Below, piece after piece: positions 1 to 12,168 of a stretch of DNA of 64,000 bases. Position 1 is the stretch's first letter. Every line of letters begins with the position of its first letter. This DNA comes from Epiperipatus broadwayi (Eukaryota > Onychophora > Udeonychophora > Euonychophora > Peripatidae). Location of the stretch: contig JAQFVV010000031.1 of assembly GCA_028023455.1 (NCBI GenBank), positions 1,862,001-1,926,000 on the forward strand, given 5' to 3'. The notes under the pieces were generated by a model that ran no database searches, was not told the DNA's origin, and saw only the letters and a list, made by a program, of their open reading frames with translations. A program made the position numbers and the translations under genes.

Positions 1-159
1 TGCACATAATGAAAAAAAAAAATTTTGTACTATATAATACGAAAAAATGTGTTTAATATTTTAAAGCAAGTCTAATATTCTTTTTGCTTTATTTTAATTT
101 ATAGATTATATAATGTGAAAATCAGCCTGAAAATAAACTATGAAAAAGAAAGTAAAGTA

Positions 160-692
160 TTAAACCATCAAACATCACATGATCACAATTCTTTATGCTT
201 ATGCTAGCTGTTTTTCACAGAGGCCAAACCCTCCCTACAGTAGGATCACCTCAGTTCAAGCCAGAATAATCAATGGATGCAGGAACGTTTGTGAATAAAA
301 TCCCTATCTAATGCCTACTCATCCAATATCCCCAGACCAGTTTCTAACTTGTGGCTTTCATCAGTAAGGAGCCTTGGATCTGAGAGCACTGCACCTAGAT
401 CTTAGGATCTAATGCAACCCTCCATCAGCTGCCTTTTACTTTTTTTTAGCTAACTATAAAGCTTTGAGTCCAAAATGAAAACACAATAATTTTTTCAAGT
501 TAAGCTCATTAGTTTTTATAGTTGTATAGATCTGAACTCAGTTCAGCATCCAAGGCTCCTCATTGATGAAATCCACAAGCTAGAAACTAGTCTGGGAATA
601 TTGGATGGGTAGGCACTAGATAGGGACTTATGCACAAACCTTCCTGCATTGAATGGCACTACTGTATGGAGAGTTTGGCTCTGTGTAAGTCA
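160..692. repeat. Family R repeat, inverted copy pair
   Basis: Bases about 163-548 are a reverse-strand copy of a repeat unit of roughly 400-460 bp seen again near 21.8, 24.8 and 61.8-63.1 kb. At about 549 the sequence switches to a plus-strand partial copy starting CCAAGGCTCCTC. The reverse copy keeps CTGATGA (read on the minus strand at 358-364) and GAAA (341-344). The plus copy has TTGATGA instead. These motifs resemble a hammerhead ribozyme core, but the cleavage triplet is missing. Orientation switching and partial units recall the terminal repeats of Penelope-like elements or retrozymes; that link is inference. Confidence 0.7.
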
Positions 693-1905
693 AATATTGT
701 AAAAATATTTTCCAATAAATAGTTTAATAATAGAAACATAAACAGTGCACTAACATAATAAATAATATAATATTATTGACATGGAAGCAAAAGTAAATCT
801 AGAGTTTGCATTAAATAAAAGAAATTGATAAAGAAATGATTGATATTGTACTTTACACAATGAATCTTTTTCTCAGTCCTAAGCACTACTATTTTGGTCA
901 TAATTGATCTACTATTTTAAAACACTGATTTACCCACTGTTGTAGCAAACAATTATAAGTTAAGTGCAAACTGTTTTGACCTTTGTGGCAATATATATAT
1001 ATATTGTAAACAAGTATCACATGACAGTAAACAAGTATCACATGACAGACTTCTCTTATTCTGAGTCTTCATGTTTTAATTCTGTATGCTTGGATTATAT
1101 GAGTCAAAATTTATTTACTTTTCTTATTGACATTCACTTCTTTATTTTATTTTATTTTTATATATAAAAAACTACTATATTAAAAACTGATATTTTAAAA
1201 AATTGAAACCTCAGGAAATGGATTTTATAAATATATTTCTGACAATTGATTAATTAAAAATTTGATCAATTGATCAACTAGAAATCGGGATTCTAAATTA
1301 AGATGTTAGCTCAGGATATGTTTAATTCAAGTCAATTATGAATAGAGAGGCAGTACCAGATACATCAGTGTAATAAAAGTCTAATAGTTTTATTCATTTC
1401 TATTAATTATATGCATAATGTTCAGTAACAAACTACAATCTTGAATTTGTTTTAATAAATAAATCTAAGTCAATATTTTATTCAAAATATTAGTGATGAT
1501 AATATTTGAAGTCATGTGTAAAATGATACTTCCATCATGAGTCCAAAAATCAAGTTCAAATGAAATTTTCCTGAATAATAAAATGACATCACAAAGACAG
1601 TGTCAGAAAAAAGAAAAATTTGATTCTATTTAAAAGGTAATAAGCCTTCCTCACTAACACAATATATAATATTAAATCAATGATATTAAATATGAGGATA
1701 CTTCTTGGTCCAGCCACAAGATAAATACTTTGAGAGAATAAGAATGACAATCTTATTTTCAAACCTAAATGTGTTTATATAGGCTAATCTTAAATGTCTT
1801 GAAATGAGAGCTTGAATATATTAAATCATTCACTTTACATCCATTTCTTTTGATAATATTATTAATACATATGAAATTTTATAATTTACTTCATGCTAAT
1901 ATCAA
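693..1905. other. AT-rich sequence, nothing recognised
   Basis: No coding-like frame or RNA gene is visible. A short (AT)n run lies at about 992-1004 and a near-perfect direct repeat of GTAAACAAGTATCACATGACA at about 1006-1046. Short ORFs here look random. Confidence 0.6.
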
Positions 1906-2378
1906 TGAATTTTATTAGCGTAGTGACAGACTATAATTCTGCTTTGAAGGTAATAAACCTTCCTCACTAGCAACCATACATTTAAATTATTGTTGGAAAA
2001 ATTCACTAATGAGAAAAAAATAATTCTAATAATATAAACAAATTTATTAGAGGCTTTTTTCAAAATATTGTTTTTAGACTTGATAAATACACTTTCAATA
2101 TGTATAGTACAAAAAATTAAATTACGTAAGTAAATGTTTAAATGAAAGTTCATCTTCATTGAATAAAAAAATTATAAAAAAACTATTTGTCAGGTTGCTT
2201 TCGTTTGTAAATAAAAACACATCAATGATCATTGACTATATGCAATTACTCCAGTCAAATGAAACTTCTTCAGTCAATTCATACTTTTTAAAATATGGGA
2301 TGATCATTATATTTACTTTCAAGGCATGGTATTGTAATCGAAGTATGATTTTTAAAATCAAACTATCTTTTATAAATT
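1906..2378. repeat. Dispersed repeat X, copy 1
   Basis: This block aligns over its whole length with 7983-8421 in the same orientation, starting at ATCAATGAATTTTATTAGC and ending at AACTATC. The copies differ by many substitutions and small indels. Neither holds a credible ORF. In copy 2 block X directly follows block Q and precedes the hammerhead-bearing family-P repeat, so X, Q and P may be parts of one larger element. The class is unknown. Confidence 0.75.
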
Positions 2379-2884
2379 CTGTAGCAGATGCATAAATATA
2401 CATACATGTCACATAAAACATGTAAAAGGTATGTTAAAAATATTCAGAAATTCTTTTTTTTTAACAAAAAAGACTATCATTTAAGTAGTCAATATATAAG
2501 TAGAATGAAGAGGTTTTGAAATAGAACAAAAGCCAGTTAGGAATTAAACAAAAGAAAAAATAAAACTCCAATCAAATTATCCTAATCTCAATTTAAAATA
2601 AAAACAGAAAATACAATAAAGAAAAAATATGATACTTTCAGAATTTAATTAGATTTTCTATCAGAAAGATACTTACCTTTTCTTTAAGCAAAAATACAAA
2701 ATCTATGATGTTATAATGTAAACTGCAAAATAAAAGGATACTTTTCTTTTTTAAGAAAACTACAGATTATAAAATATTTTAAAAATAGAAAGTAAATTTA
2801 TTTAATTGATTATAAATAAATTTTATCTAGTCAATGTTAAAATAATTTTTGTAAATAATTATGTGATCAAGAAGGAGTTAGGTT
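2379..2884. other. AT-rich spacer, nothing recognised
   Basis: Very AT-rich sequence with poly-A and poly-T runs. No coding or structural signal is seen. Confidence 0.5.
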
Positions 2885-3290
2885 TTACTGAAAATCAGCA
2901 ACCTAGCATATAACATTTAGTTAAAACAGATTTGTAAATTATATTATTTTGTGTTCTAAATATGCATTATATGATAGTCTAAATAAGGGACTTTTCTTGT
3001 TTAATGGCTCTAGCTGTGGAATCAAGTGCTAGGAGCATTTAAAATATTATTTTATGAATATTTCAGTTAATTGTGGATAGCACCCAGAGGTTTATCCCCA
3101 ATATAAGTAAAAAGTATTCATATGAGAGATATTTTGCTTCTAGCAGTTATATGGATGTAACAATCTTGAAATGTGGCCAATCTCAATCTGACCATTGACT
3201 ACATTTTCCTTTTGCTTAGGTAATAATGTGTTTTTAAGTTTAATGATATTATTTTAAGATAAAATAAAAAGTTGTCACCATCAGTTATAA
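2885..3290. repeat. Dispersed repeat Q, copy 1
   Basis: Aligns with 7224-7960 in the same orientation, sharing TAACATTTAGTTAAAACA, TTTTGTGTTCTAAA and AAAAAGTTGTC. Copy 2 carries an extra ~310 bp after the first ~35 bp of the block. No ORF is seen in either copy, and the element class is unknown. Confidence 0.7.
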
Positions 3291-3502
3291 ATGCCTGAAC
3301 ATTCCATTATAATGAGTGCCCGATTGAGCAATTATCTAATTGCTGCCCTAAAATTACCTCAGCTATTAGATAAAGTGTGGGGGGGGGTAACTAAATAAAA
3401 ATTAATAATTTGGAGAAAAACAGCCAATGGTAAAATAACTTTATTATAGTATAATTATTGAAATATATATATATAAACATTAAAAGCATAAAGCTAAACT
3501 AG

Positions 3503-4627
<1,125 letters not shown>

Positions 4628-4666
4628 ACATAGAAACATTAATACTGCTTAATTTATTAACTGATT

Positions 4667-5890
4667 TGTGTTGGTCAAACATGGATCTTTGTCAAAGAAT
4701 AAAATTAAAGTTATTAAATATTTGCTTTTATTATTGGAAGATTCTATGTATTTTACTTATAAGAGTAATTTTTATAAGATTAAAGAAGGGTAGATAATGT
4801 TATATTATCTCACCTTTAATTTGTTCAGTTTATATTAATTATTTGGAAGAGGAAATTATTATTAATAAAGATTGTTTCAATTTAAAGTTATTTGTTAGAT
4901 ATGTGGATTATTGATTGTTTGTAATTAAGAACAAAAAAGTTGGTAAATGAGTTTTATTGTTTTGATCCTTCTATAAAATAAGTGGTAGAATGTGGGTGGT
5001 TAGATTTTGTTAAATTAAAATTTTTATATCTGTTGATTAGAAATATAAAGAATATTTGGTATGTAGTCATTATGTTAAGAGTAAAGAGTTAAGGTCTATA
5101 ATTAAACTTGATAGCTATCAATCTGTATCTCATAAAGTAGCTGCTTTAAGAAATTATTGTTATAAAAATAAGAGATTAAATAATTCTAGTGGGGTAGCTT
5201 TGTTTCAAAAAGGTCAATTTCATAAAGATTATTTGAATGCTGGCTACTCTGATAAATTTGCTAAAAGTATTTTATTTAATAGTAATAATATTTGTAAAGA
5301 TATAAAGGATAAAGAAAAATATGATTTTATTTCTTTGTCATTTAAATTGCCTTCTTATAAAATTATATGTAAACATAGTAATTTGTTTGGAATTTAAAAA
5401 AATGTTTGGAAAAGGGGTATTTGCTTTGAATAATTTATTAAATAAGACAAATGAAATTTTTGATAGAAAGACTGTTTTTGTAAGAAGGTATATATAGGTC
5501 AGAATAACTTGAGCTTAAATGAAAGAATAAACGTACATAAAAGTAGAGTTAGAAATAAATATCCTAGTTCTGCTTTATATATCCATGAAAAAGATATAAG
5601 TCACACTATTAATTTTGATGAAGTTTCTTTGAGAGAAATGGAATAAAAAAGAATCAAAGAATCTTTATATTTAAAAATGTATGATTCTGTAGCAATTAAC
5701 TTATTTAAAAGGTCTTTTAATATTAAGGGTGTATGGGAAGTAAATGGAATATTGGTAATGTTTAGTTTAAATATGTTATTTTGTAGTCCTTTACACCTTA
5801 TAGCAGTGAAAACATTGGTAGTATTTTATAGTTTATTTTCTTGGCTAGTCTGATTGAATTATGAATTTGGGGTAATTTTGATTATAAATA
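4667..5890 (+). pseudogene. Penelope-like element RT and GIY-YIG endonuclease remnant, right arm
   Basis: The plus-strand mirror image of 3503-4627, separated from it by a 39-bp spacer. From 4690 to 4930 it repeats the RT region (MYFTYKSNFYKIKEG, then a degraded RYVDY). 5056-5397 is an open linker containing KDYLNAGYSDKFAKSIL. From 5470 to about 5750 one frame encodes the GIY-YIG endonuclease: VYIGQNNLSLNERINVHKSR, SALYIHEKDISHTINFDE, then KRIKESLYLK with the expected late glutamate. One TAA interrupts it at 5644-5646. RT followed by GIY-YIG is the known domain order of endonuclease-bearing PLEs. The N-terminal part of the RT is missing, and several stops show it is dead. Confidence 0.88.
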
Positions 5891-6200
5891 TGGGTGCACA
5901 TAGTTAAAAGAAAAGATTAAGTAATATAATTAAAATTTTAAAAACATGTAGGTAGAACCAAAATAAATGAAGTAATTATGAGAAGATTTATGAAAGTAGA
6001 TGTCTCAAAACAGCAGTGATAGAAGTCACAAATAAACAGGCAGATAATGTTAGAGTGGACTGTGGTGTGGAAGATCAGGTGAACACACTATTAAATGAAA
6101 AAAAAAGATTAGTTAAAAGAGAAGATAGTAAAATGATAGCAATATTGAACAAAAAAAGATAATTGTTATCATTTAAAAATAATAAAGTTAAAGAATATAA

Positions 6201-6990
6201 ATGCTTACTAGAGCAAGAGCAAAAATGGAAGCTCAAGATAAAGGATTAAAAAAATGTTCCCAGTGAGAAAACAGCAAAATAAAAGTGAAAAACAAGAAGT
6301 CTTGAATAAGGCATCATGATAAATATGATTAAAATGTTTGAAGAACTTAAAACAAAACAAAACAAGACAGGTGAAAAACTTCAAAAACAAAATAAAGAGC
6401 TGAAGAGTTTAAAAATCAAAATAATGAAACAAATGTAAATTTAGAAAATAAAGCTCAAATGTTTGAAAAATTAGATTATCAGATTAAATCAGGCTGTAAA
6501 AAAATGAAATAAGAAATTATGAAAGATAGGTGAAAGTCTAAATCAAGTAGAAAATAGTGAAAAAAAAACCAATATAGATTTTAATAATTATAAGCAGGAG
6601 AGTGTGAATTTAAACATGCACATACAGAATAATAGCCCTGTAATAACCCAACCAATTTCTCAAAATATATTTTCAGGATACATCTCCCACTGAATATAAT
6701 AGCTTAGAAAGATATTTTACATTAAATCAGCTAAGTGGAGAGGCCAAAATCATAATAGCATGCTGCCATCTTTCAAGGTATCTCTCAAGCTGGGTAAGAC
6801 TTCCTTATTAAGAAATCCATAATCTTCATTAAATACAAACAAGGCATACTAAAATTGCCCTGGAAAGAAGAAGCTACCACTTGCAAAAGAATCTAGGAAA
6901 CAATTCAAGAGTACCATTCATGAATTCTAGAAACTGTCAAGAAGGATGATCATTCCAGAAAAGTTATAGCCAAAACCTAGATCAAAGTAA
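6201..6990 (+). pseudogene. Degenerate LTR-retroelement gag
   Basis: The frame starting at 6201 reads MLTRARAKMEAQDKGLKK, close to MCTRSQAKMDLQEKEVREG at the start of the minus-strand gag at 13.6 kb. Near 6683-6780 a second block reads SPTEYNSLERYFTLNQLSGE and then AKIIIACCHLS, matching that gag's capsid-like block. Lysine- and glutamate-rich broken sequence lies between, as expected for a coiled-coil N-terminal gag region. Many stops and frameshifts are present. No LTRs flank it, so this is a buried fragment of a related element in the opposite orientation. Confidence 0.65.
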
Positions 6991-7223
6991 GAAAATAATT
7001 CAAAGTCTAAATTTAAATGAAACATATGGGTTAGATTTAGATTTTCATCATAAACTTTCTTAAAATTTGAAATGTATAAATTTTTACTTCCTAATTTAAA
7101 TTGGAGTTATCTATGCTAAATAATTTTTGTAATTTAGTTCATTTTTATTTTATTCTTATTATTGTTATAACATGATTAATAAATAAATTTGTCCTGAATT
7201 CTCTTCTCTCCATATCTCATTGT

Positions 7224-7960
7224 ATAACATTTAGTTAAAACAAATTGGTCAATTATATTGTTTTTTTTTTAATAAAGTAATGTAAATATTTTATTATTGA
7301 ATGAATAAGAAAAGCTAACATTGTTAATAGAAAACATAAACAAGTTATGCATGAAAGATTCTGAGTTAAATCAAAACTAATGGATTTTGAAACAAACAAG
7401 AATTATTTTTAACAAACTAATTGACATGCTAGTTAAAGTTGACTTAATTACTGCTATTGAAATCTAAGAGTTGCATCAGCCTTGTTATAACTATTATATT
7501 CCAGAAAAGATGAAGACAAGAAACAGAGAACATGCTAAATCATATCTTCTCTTTATGATGGAGGTATATATTGTTTTGTGTTCTAAAATATGCATTATCT
7601 GAAAATCTAAATTAGAGGAGTTTTTTTGTTTAACGGGGCCAGCTGTGAAATCAAGTGCCAAGAGCTTTTAAAATATTATTTTGTGAATATTCCAGTTAAT
7701 TCTGGATGGCACCTGGAAGTTTATTCCCAGTATAAGTAAAAAGAATTTGCAGGAGAGGTATTTTGCTTCAAGTAGTTATAAAATGAATGTATTACTGAAA
7801 TGTGCCATGGTTTGTGTATTTATAAACAATTGGTCTGACTGTTAGTATAGTTAATACTAAAATATTGACTATATTTACCTCTCTGCTTGTATAATTATGC
7901 ATTTTAATGAAATTATTTTAAGAAGGTAAATTAAAAAGTTGTCGCTATCATTTATTATTA
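7224..7960. repeat. Dispersed repeat Q, copy 2, with a ~310-bp insertion
   Basis: Matches 2885-3290. After TCAATTATATTG the similarity stops at a run of ten T residues (about 7259) and resumes near 7570 with ATTGTTTTGTGTTC. The added piece starts with poly-T and is flanked by short TATATTG-like repeats, consistent with a retroposon inserted in reverse orientation. It matches no family I recognise. Confidence 0.6.
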
Positions 7961-7974
7961 GATGTTAATAACGA

Positions 7975-8421
7975 TGTAATAATCAATGAATTTTATTAGC
8001 ACTGTCAGATTATAATTCTATTTAGAAGGTAATAAATCTTCCTCACTAGTGGCTATACATTTAAATTATTATTGGAAAATTCACTAATGAAAAGAAAATA
8101 ATTTGAATAATACAAATTTATCAGAAATTTTTTTCAGAATATTGTTTTTAGACTTGATAAATATATTTTCAATATATATATAATACATAAAATTAAATTA
8201 TGCAAGTAAATGTAATTAAAGGAAAGTTCATCTTCATTGAATAAAAAAAAAAACCATTTGTCAGATTACACATCAGTGATCATTGGCTAAATAAAATTCC
8301 TCCAGATAAAAGCAACTTCTTCAGTTAATTCATACTTTTAAAAATATGGAGTGATCATTATATCTAATTTCAAAGCATGATATTGTTATCAAAGTATGAT
8401 TTTCAAAATCTAACTATCTGG
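7975..8421. repeat. Dispersed repeat X, copy 2
   Basis: Second copy of 1906-2378 in the same orientation, ending at the shared AACTATC. It is immediately followed by the family-P repeat at 8422. No coding content is seen. Confidence 0.75.
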
Positions 8422-8745
8422 GCTTTGAACATTCCATCATCAGATTTTCAATAAAATGGAAGGCTGAAGAATTGTGAGTTGGAGTAGTTTGAAGCCTGTC
8501 CATTAAAGTATGAGGATTGGTTATCTTAATATAAAGCTGAGCACTGATTATATATATGTGTGGAGATAGTAACCTGGACCAACTGATGAATGCTGGTTTA
8601 GCATGAAATATGGATATTGGTGATTATTTATCTTTTCAAAATGTTTGTGATCAGGTAGGTCAGCAATGTGAGATGGCATGGAGAGTTGAGGGTCATGAGA
8701 AAGTCTGAGTTTGAAACTCACATACATTAAATACATTTTTAAAAA
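8422..8745 (+). repeat. Family P repeat carrying a hammerhead motif, copy 1
   Basis: Shares an ordered set of blocks with the reverse complement of 35700-35957: TTCCATCATCAGA, GGCTGAAGA, GTCCATTAAAGT, TATCTTAATATAAAG, then the hammerhead core. 63820-64000 shares the core and the sequence 3' of it. Hammerhead motifs are known from the terminal repeats of Penelope-like elements and from retrozymes. The family has no ORF here, so its assignment to either is inference. Confidence 0.7.
8578..8621 (+). ncRNA. Hammerhead ribozyme motif (type I-like)
   Basis: All conserved core parts are present in order. Stem I 5' strand ACCAA is at 8578-8582 and core CTGATGA at 8583-8589. Stem II ATGCT/AGCAT (8590-8594 and 8600-8604) has a short loop and a G-T closing pair. 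Core GAAA is at 8605-8608. A very short stem III follows with the cleavage triplet ATA at 8614-8616, then stem I 3' strand TTGGT at 8617-8621, a perfect 5-bp match to ACCAA. Predicted cleavage is after 8616. Minimal hammerheads with a tiny stem III are described for Penelope-like elements. Stem I is only 5 bp, so activity may need a dimer. Confidence 0.8.
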
Positions 8746-9626
8746 TTTAAATATCTCTGGTTGGAAAGTTGCATTTAATCAACAGTCAATGATAAGATTT
8801 TGTTTAGAAGTTAAATCTCTCCAACAAAATGGCTTTTGTTATTTTCTCAGTGATTGCTAGATAATAATAATATGTCTTCATTTAATAATCTATTACACTT
8901 TATCCCCCCCTCCCTCACTATAAATATATAAGTAATAAGAAATGAGCCAAGGTTTGCAAAGGTTTTCTTTAGCTTCTCTGCATAAAGTAGTAGGGCATTC
9001 ATATGTCATGTTCATATTCTGAGTTTGAATCAAACTTAGAAACTTTGTTTCAGATAGTCATTTCATAGCCAATCTAGTTAAACATATTCTAAAAGATAAA
9101 ACAAGAACACAAAATTATTTAAATATTCCTTGTGAGAAATGTTTTCTCTATCAATCAGCATATGAAGAATAAGTTTATTAATCAGCAACACTAATCTACA
9201 AAATTTTAGTATGCATTCAAAGCTAAGTTATTACTGTGCTTTGTTTTGAATTACAGATTTGGTTATTAGATCACATGAGATTAATAAAATATTATACACA
9301 ATGCATATATGCAAAATAGTGGAAGAAACTACACTTCACACATGTGCTAGAAAATTGACACTCTCCTGTCAATAATTGTTTTAAAATCATAAATGTTTCA
9401 CCTATGATTGTGACTTATTCTTTAAATAAACCAACAAGTATTGATGATGCCTAAATTAGGGCTTGAACTTATTATGAACCTGATTTTTAAATCTGCATAT
9501 TACTTGCACAAGTTCAGTTTATATATCATAGGAAAGAGAAAGTTTTTCATTTTTTTAACTACCTGCAATATTTTAGCACATATGCGAAGAGTAATTAATT
9601 CTTTCTACAATTTTACATATATATTA
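8746..9626. other. AT-rich sequence, nothing recognised
   Basis: No coding or repeat signal is recognised between the family-P copy and the LTR element. Confidence 0.5.
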
Positions 9627-11310
9627 TAACGGAAACCTGAAAATCGAAAGCTTAAACTTCCCTTTTATCTATATATAATGGGGAATTCTTAAAATTCAAG
9701 ATCGTCCACTTTCTGCTACCACAAGCAGAGAGAACATACAGACATAAACGAGTCTATATCAGTACTTGACTGAACCTGTAACTATACAGGTATAGCCCCA
9801 GGTTATTTTTCCCGGTCAGCTGTCTCTCGACTGCTGTAAGATTTAACAGAGTTACAGCGCTTGGATATTTATAAATTTTAATGGGATCAAAATACTGCAC
9901 CACTAGCTTCACGTGTTAACTCAGTACTCAAAATGAGTAATAATTATTTCCCAAACCCTATGACTATATTATATTACTTTTTGAAGTGGCGAAGAACGAG
10001 ATGAAACAGATTTAAATCAATAAAAGATATTTAATACAATAAATTAAACAATAAAAGAAATACTTTAAATCATTTACACACAATAAAAACAGATTATTTG
10101 CTATAACGCTATGAGTAAAACAAAATAAAAAGATCCTATAAATGATTGTACATTTATAAATTGTCATTCCGGGTATATAAAAAAAGTTAAAGAATGTCTG
10201 TATCATTCAAAGTAAGAATTTGGCCATTGTCTAAATTAAAGGCATGTGCACAGGGAATATAAAATGTAGTATACATACTTACCTAGGTTATTAAGTCTCT
10301 GAATTAACTTGAAGTCTTGCTGACCACCACGTGGAATTTCTCCACTTTTTTAGCAGGGAACGGTCGCTCTTAGGTTAGATTTTGGTTGTGGGAACTCCTC
10401 TGTATTTAGGACATCAAGGACCAGGCAAAATGAATCCTCCAGCAGGCACTATGTCAGCAGTTGTTACATCTAGACAGGAACCATTAGAGCACAGAGATTC
10501 TGGATCGGCAAGCGATCATGACAGCGCTTAGCCAGCCATTCTTGATGAGGCACCAATGTTAGAAATCATATCTTGTTAACTATGGCTGCTTATTATCAGA
10601 GCAGCATTTCCATCAACCTCTCGACAAGAAGTCTTCAACTCTAATCCTCATTATCAACTGAAATTTTTTAATTAAAAAATTCTACAGTCCTTTGTCCTTT
10701 CGATCCTTTGTCTTCACTTTTATTCCCCTTTCTTTTCTTAATGTGCCTTTGACCATTTATATAGGTTTACTTTTATATAATTTCGTAGCACTATGTACAT
10801 TTATTTCTTATTTCAATTTTCTTATTTTTACTTAAACAGATTTTTTAATAAATGTTTTTTATTTTATTTTGACAAGCATTATCCCACTTCATACACACTC
10901 CATACATGCATTTCGTTTTATCGTCAAATGTGTACTTTTATGACCCAGATCCTTATCTTTCGGTCATGTTTTAAATTTCTATTTTACTCTTATTTAAACT
11001 CTTCAAACTCTACTTTTTTTATACATCATATTTTAGTTTGTCTTTCGTTTATATTTTTTTATCACTATTAATTTTCTAATGTACAATTTCAATATTTCTA
11101 ACTTTACTTATTTTTTATTTCATTAAAATCTTGACTTTGGAGGGTAAAAGATAAGAATCTTTTCGATTCTAATTCCCTCTCTTTTCTTAATTAAACATTT
11201 CTTTGTTTATAATTTTTTAAACTCACTTTTTAGTATTCCAAACCCAATATTTAATATTCTTTAAATGTTAAATATCTATACGTGTGATCGCAGTATGTGC
11301 GATCATCACA
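9627..11310 (-). repeat. 3' LTR of element 1
   Basis: 1684 bp, aligned along its length with 14957-16710. At the genomic right end an inverted repeat (TGATCGCA and TGCGATCA around a 5-nt loop) sits at the LTR terminus in both copies. The genomic left end reads TATAACGG, a mutated form of TGTAACGG in the other LTR. Confidence 0.92.
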
Positions 11311-11317
11311 TTACACA

Positions 11318-11333
11318 GTTCCCCCTTAAAATT
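11318..11333 (-). other. Polypurine tract candidate of element 1
   Basis: On the minus strand TTTTAAGGGGGAACTG lies a few bases before the LTR start TGTGATGATC, the usual place for the plus-strand primer of an LTR retroelement. Confidence 0.55.
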
Positions 11334-12165
11334 TTTTTTTCAAAATATTTTAATTTAATGCATTGAAAGCTAGATGCTCCTAACTACTGTTAGAACCTTT
11401 TCATATCCATGCACTCCTAATATGATTTAGTGATGAGATTATCCTTAGAGAGGCGACCAGGCAAATTACATCCCTACTCTGACGACCCAACCAGTATTAC
11501 TAAACTGATTTAATCTTGTTATAAACAATACATGAGTTTTATTTCTGCCTCCTACTTGTATATACAGGTTTGAGCCCATAGGATAGCTCTGTGACTCGAT
11601 TAAACTTTTTCATACCTCACATTTTATGATAATCCTCTAAGTGACACTGGTCACTATACCGAGGTGGGTTGGGAGCCTAGCATCTTTTTATCCAGCTCAT
11701 CCATTACCTCAGAATATTTACTGATAGCTTGTATTTTTATAAAGGGGTTCTTTTTCCATATATTGGTTTCTAATCCATTGACTCACGATATTTGTCAAAT
11801 GTCTAACTGGAAATCTTAATCCAGTGAGTCATTATGAGAAGGGAAACTCTGTCCTGTCTTCTCTATATAATAAGATCTGGTGACCACAAAACTCATGCAT
11901 GAATGCATAACAGAGATAGCCCACCATATACTGCTAAGATCCATTTACAAATATCTATACCTACACACCTTCAGCCTCTATCTACGATCTCACACTACTA
12001 TCTATCATGTGTTTTTTTCAGTTTGGGTAAAGTCCTGTATACTATTTGGCCATTTACTGGCTCATCATTCCTTTATATTATCATGATCAATATTTCCTAA
12101 TTTCATGTCTATTTTCCATTACTCATGGTCCAATTTCATTTCCAATCTGGTATCAGTGAATCCGT
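11334..12165. other. Internal region of element 1 without a recognised domain
   Basis: In a complete element this side would carry pol. I see no reverse transcriptase, RNase H or integrase signature on the minus strand, and the short plus-strand ORFs look accidental. The piece was either lost or never present. Confidence 0.5.
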
Positions 12166-12168
12166 TCT

